From assembly GCA_900088475.1 (NCBI GenBank), contig FLMG01003136.1:1-10591 (forward strand): a DNA stretch of 10,591 bases, written 5' to 3'. Positions 1 through 6,885 of the stretch are shown piece by piece. The notes under the pieces were generated by a model. It was not told the DNA's origin. It saw nothing but the letters and a program-made list of their open reading frames with translations, and ran no database searches. Made by a program: the position numbers and the translations under genes. The DNA comes from Hyphochytrium catenoides. Lineage: Eukaryota > Sar > Hyphochytriomycetes > Hyphochytriales > Hyphochytriaceae. Each line of letters opens with the position of its first letter. Within the stretch, counting starts at the first letter, position 1.

Positions 1-354
1 TTGACTCTCTGAAAGCGCAACTCAATACTTTTCCCTCTAAGTCTAGAACTCTTCCTTTTCTAAAAGCCTAGATAAGACCAAAGTGAAAGAACAACCACAA
101 AGAGTCAGGTGAAAGAACGTGAGAGAAAAGTTTGATCCTCAACATCCATGACTGTTGGCATCATTGCCTCGAGAGAGTAAGAGTCCGGGTAGGACCTCAA
201 CATGCAAAGAAGAAAGGTTAGCCTAACCCTTTCTATCACTGAGTCGTGTAGTCACAACTGCATGGGCGGGTAGAGTACATCTTGGCCTCTCTTGACTATG
301 ACAACCCAGGTTGGATAGGCAGCGTCTTCGTCCCTCGGCCGTTACAAGGAGATG
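1..354. other. No recognisable gene
   Basis: No open frame of useful length and no recognisable protein similarity on either strand. The stretch may hold degraded retrotransposon sequence, because it lies immediately 5' of the copia remnant and on the side where the rest of its reverse transcriptase should be. I cannot align it to reverse transcriptase motifs by eye. A small near-perfect inverted repeat at 211-234 is listed separately. Confidence 0.5.
211..234. repeat. Short inverted repeat, hairpin-like
   Basis: The left arm AGAAAGGTTAG (211-221) and the right arm CTAACCCTTTCT (223-234) are reverse complements apart from one bulged base, with a single C between them. It is a compact cruciform-type palindrome. 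Function unknown; a chance palindrome is possible. Confidence 0.4.
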
Positions 355-980
355 ACCCATCCCCTAACCTCTGCAGGCGTATAAGTAACCTACAGTAGGT
401 ACATGGACAATCCTAGTAGAGTACACTGGAGAGCTGCAAAGTGGATCTTACGGTATTTGAAAGGTACAGAGGACTACGCCCTGACCTTTACTGGAGGGAA
501 CGCAAATAAAGGACTCTATGGGTATATTGACTTGGATTGGGCAGGAGATCTAGACCAAAGGAAATCTACATATGGCTTCCTGTTCTTACTTGGTGGAAAT
601 GTGGTGATGTGGGCCCCTAAGAGACAAAATTCTGTGGCCTTATCTAGTACAGAAGCAGAGTTTATTGGCGCTAGTGAAGCTGCACGGGAACTTCTCTGGC
701 TCAAAAAATCGCAGAGACTCTAGGCGTCAGTCAGGAAGCACCGTTGATTCTTCATGAGGACAACCAAGGAGCGATATCTCTTGCTGCAGAAGAAAGTCAC
801 AAGAAGCGAACCAAGCATCTTGACGTTCGTTACAACTTCATCCGTGACTGCGTAAGAGCTGGGTTGATGAAGCTTCAATATTGTCGCACCGCAGACATGA
901 TCGCCGACATGCTCACAAAGACTGTATCCAGAGCTGTGCTCCGAAGACACTGTCAGGCAATCAATCTTGGAAACCTCTGA
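355..980 (+). pseudogene. Ty1/copia retrotransposon 3' end: RT tail and RNase H, frameshifted
   Basis: This is the C-terminal end of a copia-type Pol polyprotein. In retrotransposition the RNase H removes the RNA strand from the RNA/DNA hybrid made by reverse transcriptase. Frame 1 from 385 reads the RT/RNase H connection (SRYM, then VHWRAAKWILRYLKGT), then GYIDLDWAGD with the first catalytic Asp, QRKST, and ALSSTEAEF with the catalytic Glu. Frame 1 ends at the TAG at 721. Similarity resumes in frame 3 with LHEDNQGAI (third acidic residue), RTKHLDVRYNFIRD, and the TADMIADMLTK-like C-terminus, stopping at 978-980. The frame change maps to a run of six A at 703-708; one missing A would explain it. 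An in-frame TAA at 382-384 lies in the more degraded connection; 355-381 is weakly RT-like. Gag, protease, integrase and the RT core are absent. It is a dead 3' fragment, or the 3' part of an element extending left of the window. Family assignment is firm. Confidence 0.9.
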
Positions 981-984
981 TCGC

Positions 985-993
985 GAGGAGGGG
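985..993 (+). other. Polypurine tract of the copia element
   Basis: A GAGGAGGGG run begins five bases after the RNase H stop codon and lies immediately before the presumed LTR start. This is the expected place and composition for the plus-strand primer (polypurine tract) of a copia retrotransposon. The call rests on position and purine content. Confidence 0.6.
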
Positions 994-1120
994 TTTGTAA
1001 CTATTGTCACAAACAGAGGTTTCTGTGGTACTTTATTTAGGCGACTAAGTCTGATCTGGGAAGCACAAAACTAACTTCTTACCTCTTTCTCGGTTATTAG
1101 GAGGAGAGAGCTGATAAGAC
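994..1120 (+). repeat. Left edge of probable copia 3' LTR, right end undefined
   Basis: After the polypurine tract the sequence reads TTTGTAACTATTGTCACAAA (994-1013), which contains a TG start at 996 and is itself a near-palindrome (17 of 20 positions pair as inverted repeat). LTRs begin with TG and end with CA; I could not identify the right end, and the matching 5' LTR is not in the window. The end coordinate is arbitrary within 1020-1184. The segment may be truncated, since the stop codon of the opposing zinc-finger gene is at 1185. Confidence 0.45.
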
Positions 1121-1184
1121 TGCAAGGAAATCGCTTCAAACACCTCCCAAGAAACCATGTTCCATAGAATATAGACCTATTTCC

Positions 1185-2684
1185 CTACTGAGGCGAGACA
1201 GTTTGATCCTTTCTAAGCCATGCTTTCTCACGAACTTCAATGCTCTCATTTCCCCTGTGGAGCCTTCCAAAGTAGTGCGATAGATAATCTTCTTCTTCAC
1301 GCAGCTTCTGAGTTCCCTTAAAAAGGAAGTCCGCTATGTTCAGTAACTGTCTTCCTTTGCTTCGTTCTTCAGCACAACTCTGTATAGCACGGCCGGTCAT
1401 CTTTTTCCGAGTGTCTGTAGCTGAGGAGGCTTTCCTCTTTTTCAGGCTCTTTCCTATCGTTTTTACCTTTTTGTTTAACCGTTTACGACGTTTACTTCTC
1501 GCTCCTCCAGCTGGTGCCGCTTCATTTTCCCCATCATGATGAGATGCCAGCAGGACCCTGTGAGGGCTACAATCGCAATTGACCGCAAAGTAGGCTGATC
1601 CTCCAGCGTTTTTAGCAGCGGATATCCTCTGGACGCTAACTGCCTCGGCACACATGTCGCACAATTCAGTGTCTGCGTTGTTCAGGTCAGGAGCCAGGCT
1701 TGTCATCTCGGTAGGCGGGCCTTGATGGTGGTGACCTGTTACAATGTGGTCTATAAATTGCCCTTTCTCTCTACAAACATATGCAGAACCCGGAAGGCAG
1801 AGTTGTTGAGAACCTGATAGGACGGTATCGTCGGCTGTCGATACTCCAAAATACTTGACTGTAGGGCCTCTCCTGACTGTCTGGACGTGGCAGGCCTCGG
1901 ATCGACAAATCACGTTGTTCTGGTTAGCGACGTGCTTTGTGCGGATATGACTGGCCATTGCCCCTTTGTCAACCGAATAATAACAGCTCTCTGAGGCTTG
2001 ACATCCCATACACCGCCAGCCTGGATATATTGGAAGCCCTAGAATGGGTGGAACCGGCCGAAATGATGGTAAGGTCCTGAAGTCATACTCAATAGGGCAG
2101 GCTTCGTGAATACGTTCCATCACTTCAGCCTGTAGCAACACTCCCTCGTTGCAAGAACGGACATGCCGCTTAAGTCTCTCTAGAGGAACACCACTCTTGC
2201 AAACGAGGCAGATAACTAGCCCCACATCCCGGTTGACCCTGAGTCCTTGTTCTGGGAAGGATACAAAGTTCGAGTCTGAAGCAGTCTCAACTGGAGATGG
2301 TTGCTTTCCTGGATCTGGGGACTCGCCGGGTGATTGCAACGGCAGTTCACGAGGAGCCTCTTCAACCTGCAGACCATCCTCCTCTTCTTCCGCTCCAGCC
2401 TCCGCCATTTCCTCGTCCGAATGGCCCCCTCCTAGCATCGATAGCGCCTGAATAGTGTTACATCGGCGACTATGGCATTGTAAGCTGTCTGGTCTGACAA
2501 AGGCCGAAACCTTACACCCAGGGCAGGTAAACTTGCCGTCTAGCCCTCTGTAGACCACCATTGTCGTCAAGGGGAATGTAAGCTTGACTTTTGTTTGATG
2601 CCACCTCCTCTTATGTGCAATCAAGGCTTTCTTAGAAGGTAGGACGTTATAGCACTGCTCACAGGTGGCGGTAGTATTAGCCAT
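1185..2684 (-). CDS. C2H2-type zinc-finger protein with OrsD-like (DUF3505) domain
   Basis: Uninterrupted 499-residue frame. The ATG lies in AAAATGGC (A at -3, G at +4), a strong eukaryotic context. Residues 8-29 form a classical finger, C8-x2-C11-x12-H24-x4-H29. Residues 54-75 form a C2HC variant (C54, C57, H71, C75). An acidic, proline-rich linker covers about 89-135. Residues 150-281 match the OrsD/DUF3505 pattern: C159-x2-C162 with H174 and C178, then LGLPIYPGWRC, C225/C228 with H246/H251, and VQT...KYFGV. Further Cys/His (C342, C345, C370, C372, H375) may bind metal. A strongly basic stretch at 396-418 looks like a nuclear localisation signal, and the C-terminus is charged. This suggests a nuclear DNA-binding protein. 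The family is named after a gene of the Aspergillus orsellinic acid cluster; its biochemical role is not established to my knowledge, and no polyketide gene is nearby. It faces the copia remnant tail to tail. The frame is intact while its neighbours are decayed, which suggests a functional or recently active copy. Confidence 0.85.
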   Translation of the reverse strand: MANTTATCEQCYNVLPSKKALIAHKRRWHQTKVKLTFPLTTMVVYRGLDGKFTCPGCKVSAFVRPDSLQCHSRRCNTIQALSMLGGGHSDEEMAEAGAEEEEDGLQVEEAPRELPLQSPGESPDPGKQPSPVETASDSNFVSFPEQGLRVNRDVGLVICLVCKSGVPLERLKRHVRSCNEGVLLQAEVMERIHEACPIEYDFRTLPSFRPVPPILGLPIYPGWRCMGCQASESCYYSVDKGAMASHIRTKHVANQNNVICRSEACHVQTVRRGPTVKYFGVSTADDTVLSGSQQLCLPGSAYVCREKGQFIDHIVTGHHHQGPPTEMTSLAPDLNNADTELCDMCAEAVSVQRISAAKNAGGSAYFAVNCDCSPHRVLLASHHDGENEAAPAGGARSKRRKRLNKKVKTIGKSLKKRKASSATDTRKKMTGRAIQSCAEERSKGRQLLNIADFLFKGTQKLREEEDYLSHYFGRLHRGNESIEVREKAWLRKDQTVSPQ

Positions 2685-2835
2685 TTTAAGGCTGTGAGAA
2701 AGCAGTGAAACAACTGGAATATGCTGATAACAGCTCTTCGCGTTAAGTTTTGCGGTCTAGGCCGCTGGCTGCTGGTGAATGAGAATCTTCTCAAATGAGA
2801 TGACGAGGAGGCCGGGGAGGAGGAGGAGGGGGAAC
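2685..2835 (-). promoter_or_regulatory. Presumed 5' flank of the OrsD-like gene, with CT-rich tract
   Basis: This is the 150 bases upstream of the ATG at 2684. There is no convincing TATA box. About 120-150 bases upstream, plus-strand 2803-2833 is a G/A-rich run (GGAGG, GGGG, GGAGGAGGAGGGGG), which is a CT-rich tract on the gene's own strand. Pyrimidine tracts are common in fungal promoters, so a promoter role is plausible. The same G-rich run also starts the repeat array to the right, so it may simply be repeat sequence. The run could form a two-tetrad G-quadruplex on the plus strand. Confidence 0.3.
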
Positions 2836-2935
2836 GAGACTAATCCCCTCTTACAGCATTCTAGCGATTGTATAGGCAGAGGAGAAGACTGATCACCCCC
2901 AACCACCTCCACACTTCACTTGACAGCAGCAGCAA
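2803..2935 (+). repeat. Module X, copy 1
   Basis: It starts with a GGAGGAGGAGG-type run, then has GCATT at 2856 and GAGAAGACTGATCACC at 2882-2897, followed by CCA-rich sequence and CTTGACAGCAGCAG. The same order of motifs recurs in copy 3. Confidence 0.65.
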
Positions 2936-3037
2936 GTTTAACAGGTTGAAGGGTGGGAAACAGAGGGGCCTCGATACATTGTACTACTTTTCTCAAACAG
3001 GAGCAATGATGGAGACGTGCACCATAATAGTGGAATC

Positions 3038-3110
3038 CATACATTATACTAGGCTCTCTATGAGAGGAAGAGAAAACTCCACACCTGACAGCATGGAGTT
3101 TCACGGAGGG
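3038..3110 (+). repeat. Module X, copy 2 (partial)
   Basis: CATTATACTAGGCTCTCTATGAGAGGAAGAGAA-type sequence (written here in full only in part): 3042-3074 aligns with 3653-3685. It is followed by CTCCACACCTGACAGCATGG, the counterpart of CTCCACAACTGACGGCAGGG in copy 3. The G-rich start is missing. Confidence 0.6.
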
Positions 3111-3173
3111 GTTGAATTCTCAATGGATGGACTACAAGCTTTCATATTCTTGAAGAAAAGATGCAGCAAGAGG

Positions 3174-3222
3174 AACAGCTGAAAACTTCATGCATGCTTC
3201 TTATCCCGGCTTAATAGCACTG
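3174..3222 (+). repeat. Module M, copy 1 (short)
   Basis: AACAGCTGAAAACTTCATGC, then a TTAATAGCACTG variant of the module core (TTTATTGCACTG in copies 2 and 3). It lacks the second half of the module and passes directly into module Y. Confidence 0.55.
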
Positions 3223-3374
3223 AAAGGCCTTTGATTGGCAAGCGATAAAAAGAACGTCAGTTTCCCTGCTAGGGCAAAGGAGTCATGTGCCAACATTTGG
3301 GCAAACAGGCACAGAGAGGGACGAGGGAGGCCATTTCGACGCCTCTGAACAAACATAAAAGGACTGGAAGAGGC
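3221..3374 (+). repeat. Module Y, copy 1
   Basis: Begins TGAAAGGCCTTTGATTGG, then AAAAGAACGTCAGTT, GAGTCATGTGCCAACATTTG and a GAGGGAGGC run. It ends with AAAGGACTGGAAG before the next module M. Each of these has a matching counterpart in the same order in 3883-4045. Confidence 0.7.
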
Positions 3375-3515
3375 ACAGCTAAACGTTTCATACAATCTTT
3401 CCGTTTAGGTTTATTGCACTGTTATTAGCTACTGATGTTGCTCTTGATGTACTCAAACCGCGAAAGATTCCAAAGACATCAAACAAATTTCACATGCTGA
3501 AGGCGTAAAAGGAAA
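3374..3515 (+). repeat. Module M, copy 2
   Basis: CAGCTAAACGTTTCATACAA, CTTTCCGTTTAGG, TTTATTGCACTG, then the 27-base block 3450-3476 that is identical in copy 4. It ends with GAAGGCGTAAAAGGAAAG and GTCTG. The final GTCTG is also the point where the ~63-bp array begins in copy 4. Confidence 0.75.
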
Positions 3516-3589
3516 GTTGTCTGTTCTTATTGGGAGGGGAATGCGGAGGCCTAAGAGGGCTGGCACAGAGGAGCCTAAACCATTTTACC

Positions 3590-3720
3590 GGCGGCAGGAA
3601 GGAGGAGGAGGAGAAGGAGGTAGAAGGAAGAGAACGATAAATGCACTCCAGGCATTATATTATCGACTCTTTGAGAGGAAGAGAAGACTGATCACCTCCA
3701 CAACTGACGGCAGGGAGTTC
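3590..3720 (+). repeat. Module X, copy 3
   Basis: GGAGGAGGAGGAGAAGGAGG run, GGCATTATATTATCGACTC, TGAGAGGAAGAGAA, then GACTGATCACCTCCAC and CTGACGGCAGGGAG. It combines the features of copies 1 and 2, which suggests that those two are partial duplicates of one original. Confidence 0.65.
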
Positions 3721-3776
3721 AGAGGTGGAGGCCTAGCCAAAAAGGGCAGGAGAGAGGAGCAATGGGACAGTTAAGG

Positions 3777-3884
3777 AGCAGCTGAAACTTTCATACACGC
3801 TTACTACCGTAGATTTATTGCACTGCTATTAGCCACAAGAGGCCGCTATTATATTCTGTAACAGCGAAAAATATCAAATAGCTG
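3777..3884 (+). repeat. Module M, copy 3
   Basis: GCAGCTGAAACTTTCATACA, CCGTAGATTTATTGCACTG and CTATTAGCC are shared with copy 2. The second half is strongly diverged (ACAGCGAAAAATATCAAAT in place of the conserved block). Confidence 0.6.
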
Positions 3885-4045
3885 AAAGGCGTGTGATTGG
3901 AATGCGACCAAAAGAACGGCAGTTCTCCTGTTCTCATTGCGAGGGAAAGTGAGTCACCTGCCAATATTTGGGGAGACATGTACAGAGGAGGGAGGAGGGA
4001 GGCTATTTCAGCATCCTTAACGGATTCAGAAGGACTGTAAGCGGA
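3883..4045 (+). repeat. Module Y, copy 2
   Basis: TGAAAGGCGTGTGATTGGAA, AAAAGAACGGCAGTT, GAGTCACCTGCCAATATTTG, a GAGGAGGGAGGAGGGAGGC run and AGAAGGACTGTAAG follow the order of copy 1. Divergence is roughly one base in four by eye. Confidence 0.7.
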
Positions 4046-4192
4046 ACAGCTGAACGTTACGCGATCTTTCCGTTTGGAATTATTGCCTTGTTACTATCTA
4101 CTAATGGTGTTCTCGGTCTACTCAAACCGCGAAAGATTCCAAAGATTCACGAAAGTTTGTATTGCTTGAAGGCGTAAAAGGGAAAGTGTCTG
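4046..4192 (+). repeat. Module M, copy 4
   Basis: ACAGCTGAACGTTACGCGAT, CTTTCCGTTTGGAATTATTG, then the 27-base block 4119-4145 identical to copy 2, and GAAGGCGTAAAAGGG. Its end (GTGTCTG) leads directly into the first ~63-bp repeat. Confidence 0.75.
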
Positions 4193-4486
4193 CAGTCATT
4201 TAGCAACCTGATCCACCAAAGTTGTGATTTCTGATATTGTACTGTATGAGGCAGTCATTTAGCACCTAGCACTAAAAGGTTGTGATTTCTGATATTGTAC
4301 TGTATGAGATATGGTAAGGCAGTCATTTAGTACCTGGCACCAAAAGTTGTGATGTCTGATATTATGTATGGGATACGATAATGCAGTCATTTAGTACCTG
4401 GCACCAAAAGTTGTGATGTCTGATATTACGTATGGCAATGATAAAGCTGTCATTTAGTGTCGGGAACAAAAAGTTACAACTCACAG
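4192..4486 (+). repeat. Five-copy tandem repeat, unit about 63 bp
   Basis: Copies start at 4192, 4251, 4319, 4383 and 4446, giving lengths of 59, 68, 64 and 63 bases plus a degenerate final partial copy. Each starts GCAGTCATTTAG and contains GTTGTGAT and CTGATATT. Copies 3 and 4 are identical over their first 46 bases. Copies 1 and 2 resemble each other more, sharing GTTGTGATTTCTGATATTG and the bases after it. This pairing suggests stepwise duplication, with the 3-4 pair most recent. There is no reading frame across all units, since lengths vary and stops occur. Confidence 0.95.
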
Positions 4487-4552
4487 CGTTTGCACAGGAA
4501 ACGAAAATCGGCATTGAACGTCTTTCTGCCCATCTGAAATCGACATCAGCCA

Positions 4553-4573
4553 GGGGTTTATTACACTGCAAAC
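4553..4573 (+). repeat. Possible fifth fragment of module M core
   Basis: GGGGTTTATTACACTGC resembles the GGTTTATTGCACTG core of module M copy 2 with one mismatch. If real, the ~63-bp array grew inside an older M-containing array rather than at its edge. The match is short and could be chance. Confidence 0.3.
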
Positions 4574-6420
4574 GTCCCTCATAGTAGTATAAACTTCACC
4601 GTCGTAACTCTACTACCCCAACTCCAATCCATTCACACATCTTCCTCATGTGAGCCCCATCTCGCCAATTTTCATCAACTACACGAATCTTCGTGATGCC
4701 CTTTCCTTCCCTATGCTCTTCGTCTTTACCTTCCTTCCCCCTTGTTACCACCGCTGTCCCTTGTTTTATTATAAACTTTCGAATACTCCTCTTGGACTTT
4801 ACCGTCCCCTTGACTTGATTAACTGTTTTCATGCGCTAAACAGTTGCACTTCAATGGGCCCCTTATTACTCCTACTTCCCCGCTCCTGTTTTACTCTCCT
4901 TAATCTCAACGAACTCCGTCCTCTGCACATATCATTTCTGAGCTTCCACCTTGCTGTTCGTCTTTATCTCTCTTTCACCCTATGACAACTGCGTCCTACA
5001 ATCTGCCTTCCCATAAACTGTCTCTTCGTTCTTTAACCTCTTGCCTACGGACTACATAGATGCTTGTCACTTCTACTCCGATAATTCAGCTTTAGCCCTC
5101 ACTCTACTCGCCGGTCTGCTTCACTCTAGACATTCTTGCGAAATCGTCCTCTCTACCCATCTTGATGCTCTCTCTCCCTTTACTCTTCGTCTCTATCTGT
5201 CTTTCTGTCTTTCAGAAACTGCTCGCCCACTAACCTTCCTAATTTGAAAGTGACCGCCTTTGTTATTTCCATCCGCAGGACTCTTTCGTTCCTGTCGTTC
5301 ATGCATCTCAACATTAGCCTTTAACATTTCGCCTGGGTCCTTAAGTTAACGCCTCGCGTGTCTGGCGAGCAGCGCTAAGTTCCTTTGAGGAATGCTGGCG
5401 TGAGTTGTTAGTCTTGTTCTGGGACTTTTCCACTGACTGAATTAGTTCTTAGGTCTCTACTAAGCACCATGATCTATACTCTGTTCTACTCTGTTCTTTA
5501 CTGTGCCTCCTAACTTATATTCTCCTTGGGCTACCCTACTTGCTCTAGCTGCTACTGTCAGTTCTCTCCTACATCCTTTTTAATTCCTGTAAGCCCCACC
5601 TTCATACAGTACCTTGGACAGCTACCCGCAGCATTCTGGCTACTTCAATGTCCCTATCTAGGTAATGTCTCCTTCATGTCGTTGGGTCATCCTCCCTAGG
5701 CGATATCCTTCATGCCGTGGTTCCTGTATGTTATACTCGCCTTCTAGGTAGCTTCCCCTTTCCGTATTTAAGGTTCCGTAGTGTCTGTACGTAGGTCTGC
5801 TGTGTACGCCTCTTTGTCCTCCGTCTCAAACTCTGCCACCTGGTACAAAACATTGTGGACTTGCTTCTCATCACTGTAAGGTACGTCCTCCTCGGAGTGC
5901 TCAATTCATTCTTCTGACTCGCCTGGTCCTTGGTTAGTAAGGGCAGAGAGTGACTCCTCGTGAGCAACTTCTGATCTTCCTAGGTTTTGTAAGAGATCCC
6001 TCACTCCTACGTCCCTGCTCTGGCTTCTCTCAGCCCCTATTCTCCAATTGTTTCTCCTGGGCAAACAGCATCACCTGCTCTTTCTCTTCTTTCCTCTTCA
6101 TCTATATTTCTCTAAACTCTAGCAACTACTCTCCCATTTTTTTCCTAACTTATAATAGCATTCCCTATGCTCCTTTGCCGTCGCCTTACTCTTTTCCTAA
6201 CCCTACATGCTCTTCACACACCCGTACTCCAATATCCTTTGGTTCCTCACTCCTGCCTCCCCGCTCCTGCTTCTCTCTGCTCCTTCCGGTAGATTCAGTG
6301 TTCTTTACAAATTCTTCTTGGTCCTCTTTCTCTTCCTTCTCTTCGTCGACTTAGCTGGAACTACTCACTCTCTCTGCACATATGATTGGTAGCCTGCTTC
6401 CTTTTATAATAAGTCTCACT
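4574..6420. other. Pyrimidine-rich plus strand, no clear gene
   Basis: Nearly 2 kb with a heavy C+T excess on the plus strand (many CTCTTCC, CTTTCC and TCTCTC runs), so purine-rich on the minus strand. Open frames on the plus strand are short, Leu/Ser/Phe/Pro rich and typical of translated CT tracts. The minus strand gives short stretches of charged residues broken by stops (see 5768-6070). This pattern would fit a decayed minus-strand coding region such as a retroelement Gag, or simple low-complexity sequence. I see no zinc knuckle, protease or reverse transcriptase motif. Confidence 0.5.
5768..6070 (-). pseudogene. Possible decayed coding remnant, unidentified
   Basis: One minus-strand frame is open from 6070 down to a TAA at 5768-5770, interrupted only by a TGA at 5906-5908. 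That gives about 100 codons with a single stop. The translated residues look protein-like rather than low-complexity, with acidic stretches such as HSEEDVPYSDEKQ and LYQVAEFETEDKEAY. A second frame continues with RGSYLEGEYNIQEPRHEGYR-like sequence around 5650-5760. I do not recognise a family. A retroelement Gag is one guess from its charged, Tyr-rich character. Alternatively it is chance openness of a purine-rich strand. Confidence 0.2.
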
Positions 6421-6510
6421 TTCGTTTCATAATATACTATTTGCGCCTCCCCTCTTTCGTTTATAATTATATATATATATAATATATATACTATCTGCGC
6501 CTCCCCTCTT
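6421..6510 (+). repeat. Short direct duplication with AT microsatellite
   Basis: CTATTTGCGCCTCCCCTCTT (6437-6456) recurs as CTATCTGCGCCTCCCCTCTT (6491-6510), one mismatch in 20, each preceded by TTCGTTT and AT-rich sequence. Between them 6461-6490 is entirely A/T and mostly alternating. The second unit is longer because of AT expansion. Confidence 0.85.
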
Positions 6511-6885
6511 CTCTCTCTACCTTTTTTCTCATCTGCCTCCCGTCTATCTCTTTCCATATGTCTATCCCCTTCGCACTGCTTCTGTCTCTTCTAATCTTCC
6601 GTGCTCTCTCTCTTCCTCTCTCTGGCGCGCGCTCCTTGTGGTAAGTCCTCTCCTCCATTCCTACAATACCTGAATTCTATGTTGAATGCAATAGAAAAGG
6701 AAGTAGTAGGGGAGGAGAAAGAGGAAGCTGACGCATGGAGCATGCTCCCTTCCTTGGTTCAGGATGGGTTAATGGATGACGACGTTTATCTCCTTTGTTA
6801 CTTCGTCTACTCCTGCATCTTTATTATTCAGTTACTCTCGCATTACCTCTCTTTTCACTTTTTTTGGTACTACTAGCCTACACTT
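6511..6885. other. No recognisable gene; CT tract and a palindrome
   Basis: It starts with TCTCTC-rich sequence to about 6660, including GGCGCGCGCTCC at 6622-6634. Then comes a short purine-rich part. A perfect 12-base palindrome, GGAGCATGCTCC, lies at 6737-6748. An open frame at 6601-6876 lacks an ATG at its start and has no similarity I recognise. Confidence 0.4.

Larger units (their letters stand above)
2803..4192. repeat. Nested, diverged tandem repeat array (modules X, Y and M)
   Basis: About 1.4 kb built from three recurring modules in the order X1-X2-M1-Y1-M2-X3-M3-Y2-M4. The strongest direct evidence is a 27-base exact match between 3450-3476 and 4119-4145. A 16-base exact match links 2882-2897 with 3681-3696, and a 14-base one links 3061-3074 with 3672-3685. 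Offsets between corresponding parts range from about 600 to 670 bases, so a unit of roughly 0.65 kb was duplicated and has since diverged, with local insertions and deletions. Short open frames inside do not match between copies, so the array is unlikely to be coding. It starts within the 5' flank of the OrsD-like gene and runs without a gap into the ~63-bp array. Confidence 0.8.

Noticed and set aside
720-1010. 96-residue minus-strand open frame over the copia RNase H end
   Set aside because: Antisense to recognisable RNase H motifs and without similarity of its own.
2149-2451. 100-residue plus-strand open frame inside the OrsD-like gene
   Set aside because: It lies wholly antisense to the intact zinc-finger frame and is Ser/Pro-rich, as expected from the complement of the acidic linker.
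2868-3182. 104-residue plus-strand frame
   Set aside because: It lies in the X/M repeat modules and is not kept open in the other module copies.
4192-4486. CRISPR array
   Set aside because: Units are continuous ~63-bp tandem repeats with no unique spacers, in a eukaryotic context.
4596-4832. 78-residue minus-strand Lys/Arg-rich frame
   Set aside because: Looks more protein-like than its neighbours, but no motif is recognisable and the purine-rich strand favours charged open frames by composition.
4650-4985. 111-residue plus-strand frame rich in Leu, Phe and Pro
   Set aside because: Translation of a CT-rich tract; composition explains openness and hydrophobicity, and no family is recognisable.
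4861-6260. Similarity between 4866-4900 and 6245-6280 (CTTCCCCGCTCCTG / CCTCCCCGCTCCTG)
   Set aside because: Both lie in CT-rich sequence where such matches are expected; flanks do not align.
5950-6354. 134-residue plus-strand Ser/Phe/Pro-rich frame
   Set aside because: Low-complexity CT translation; the GC and strand composition fully explain it.
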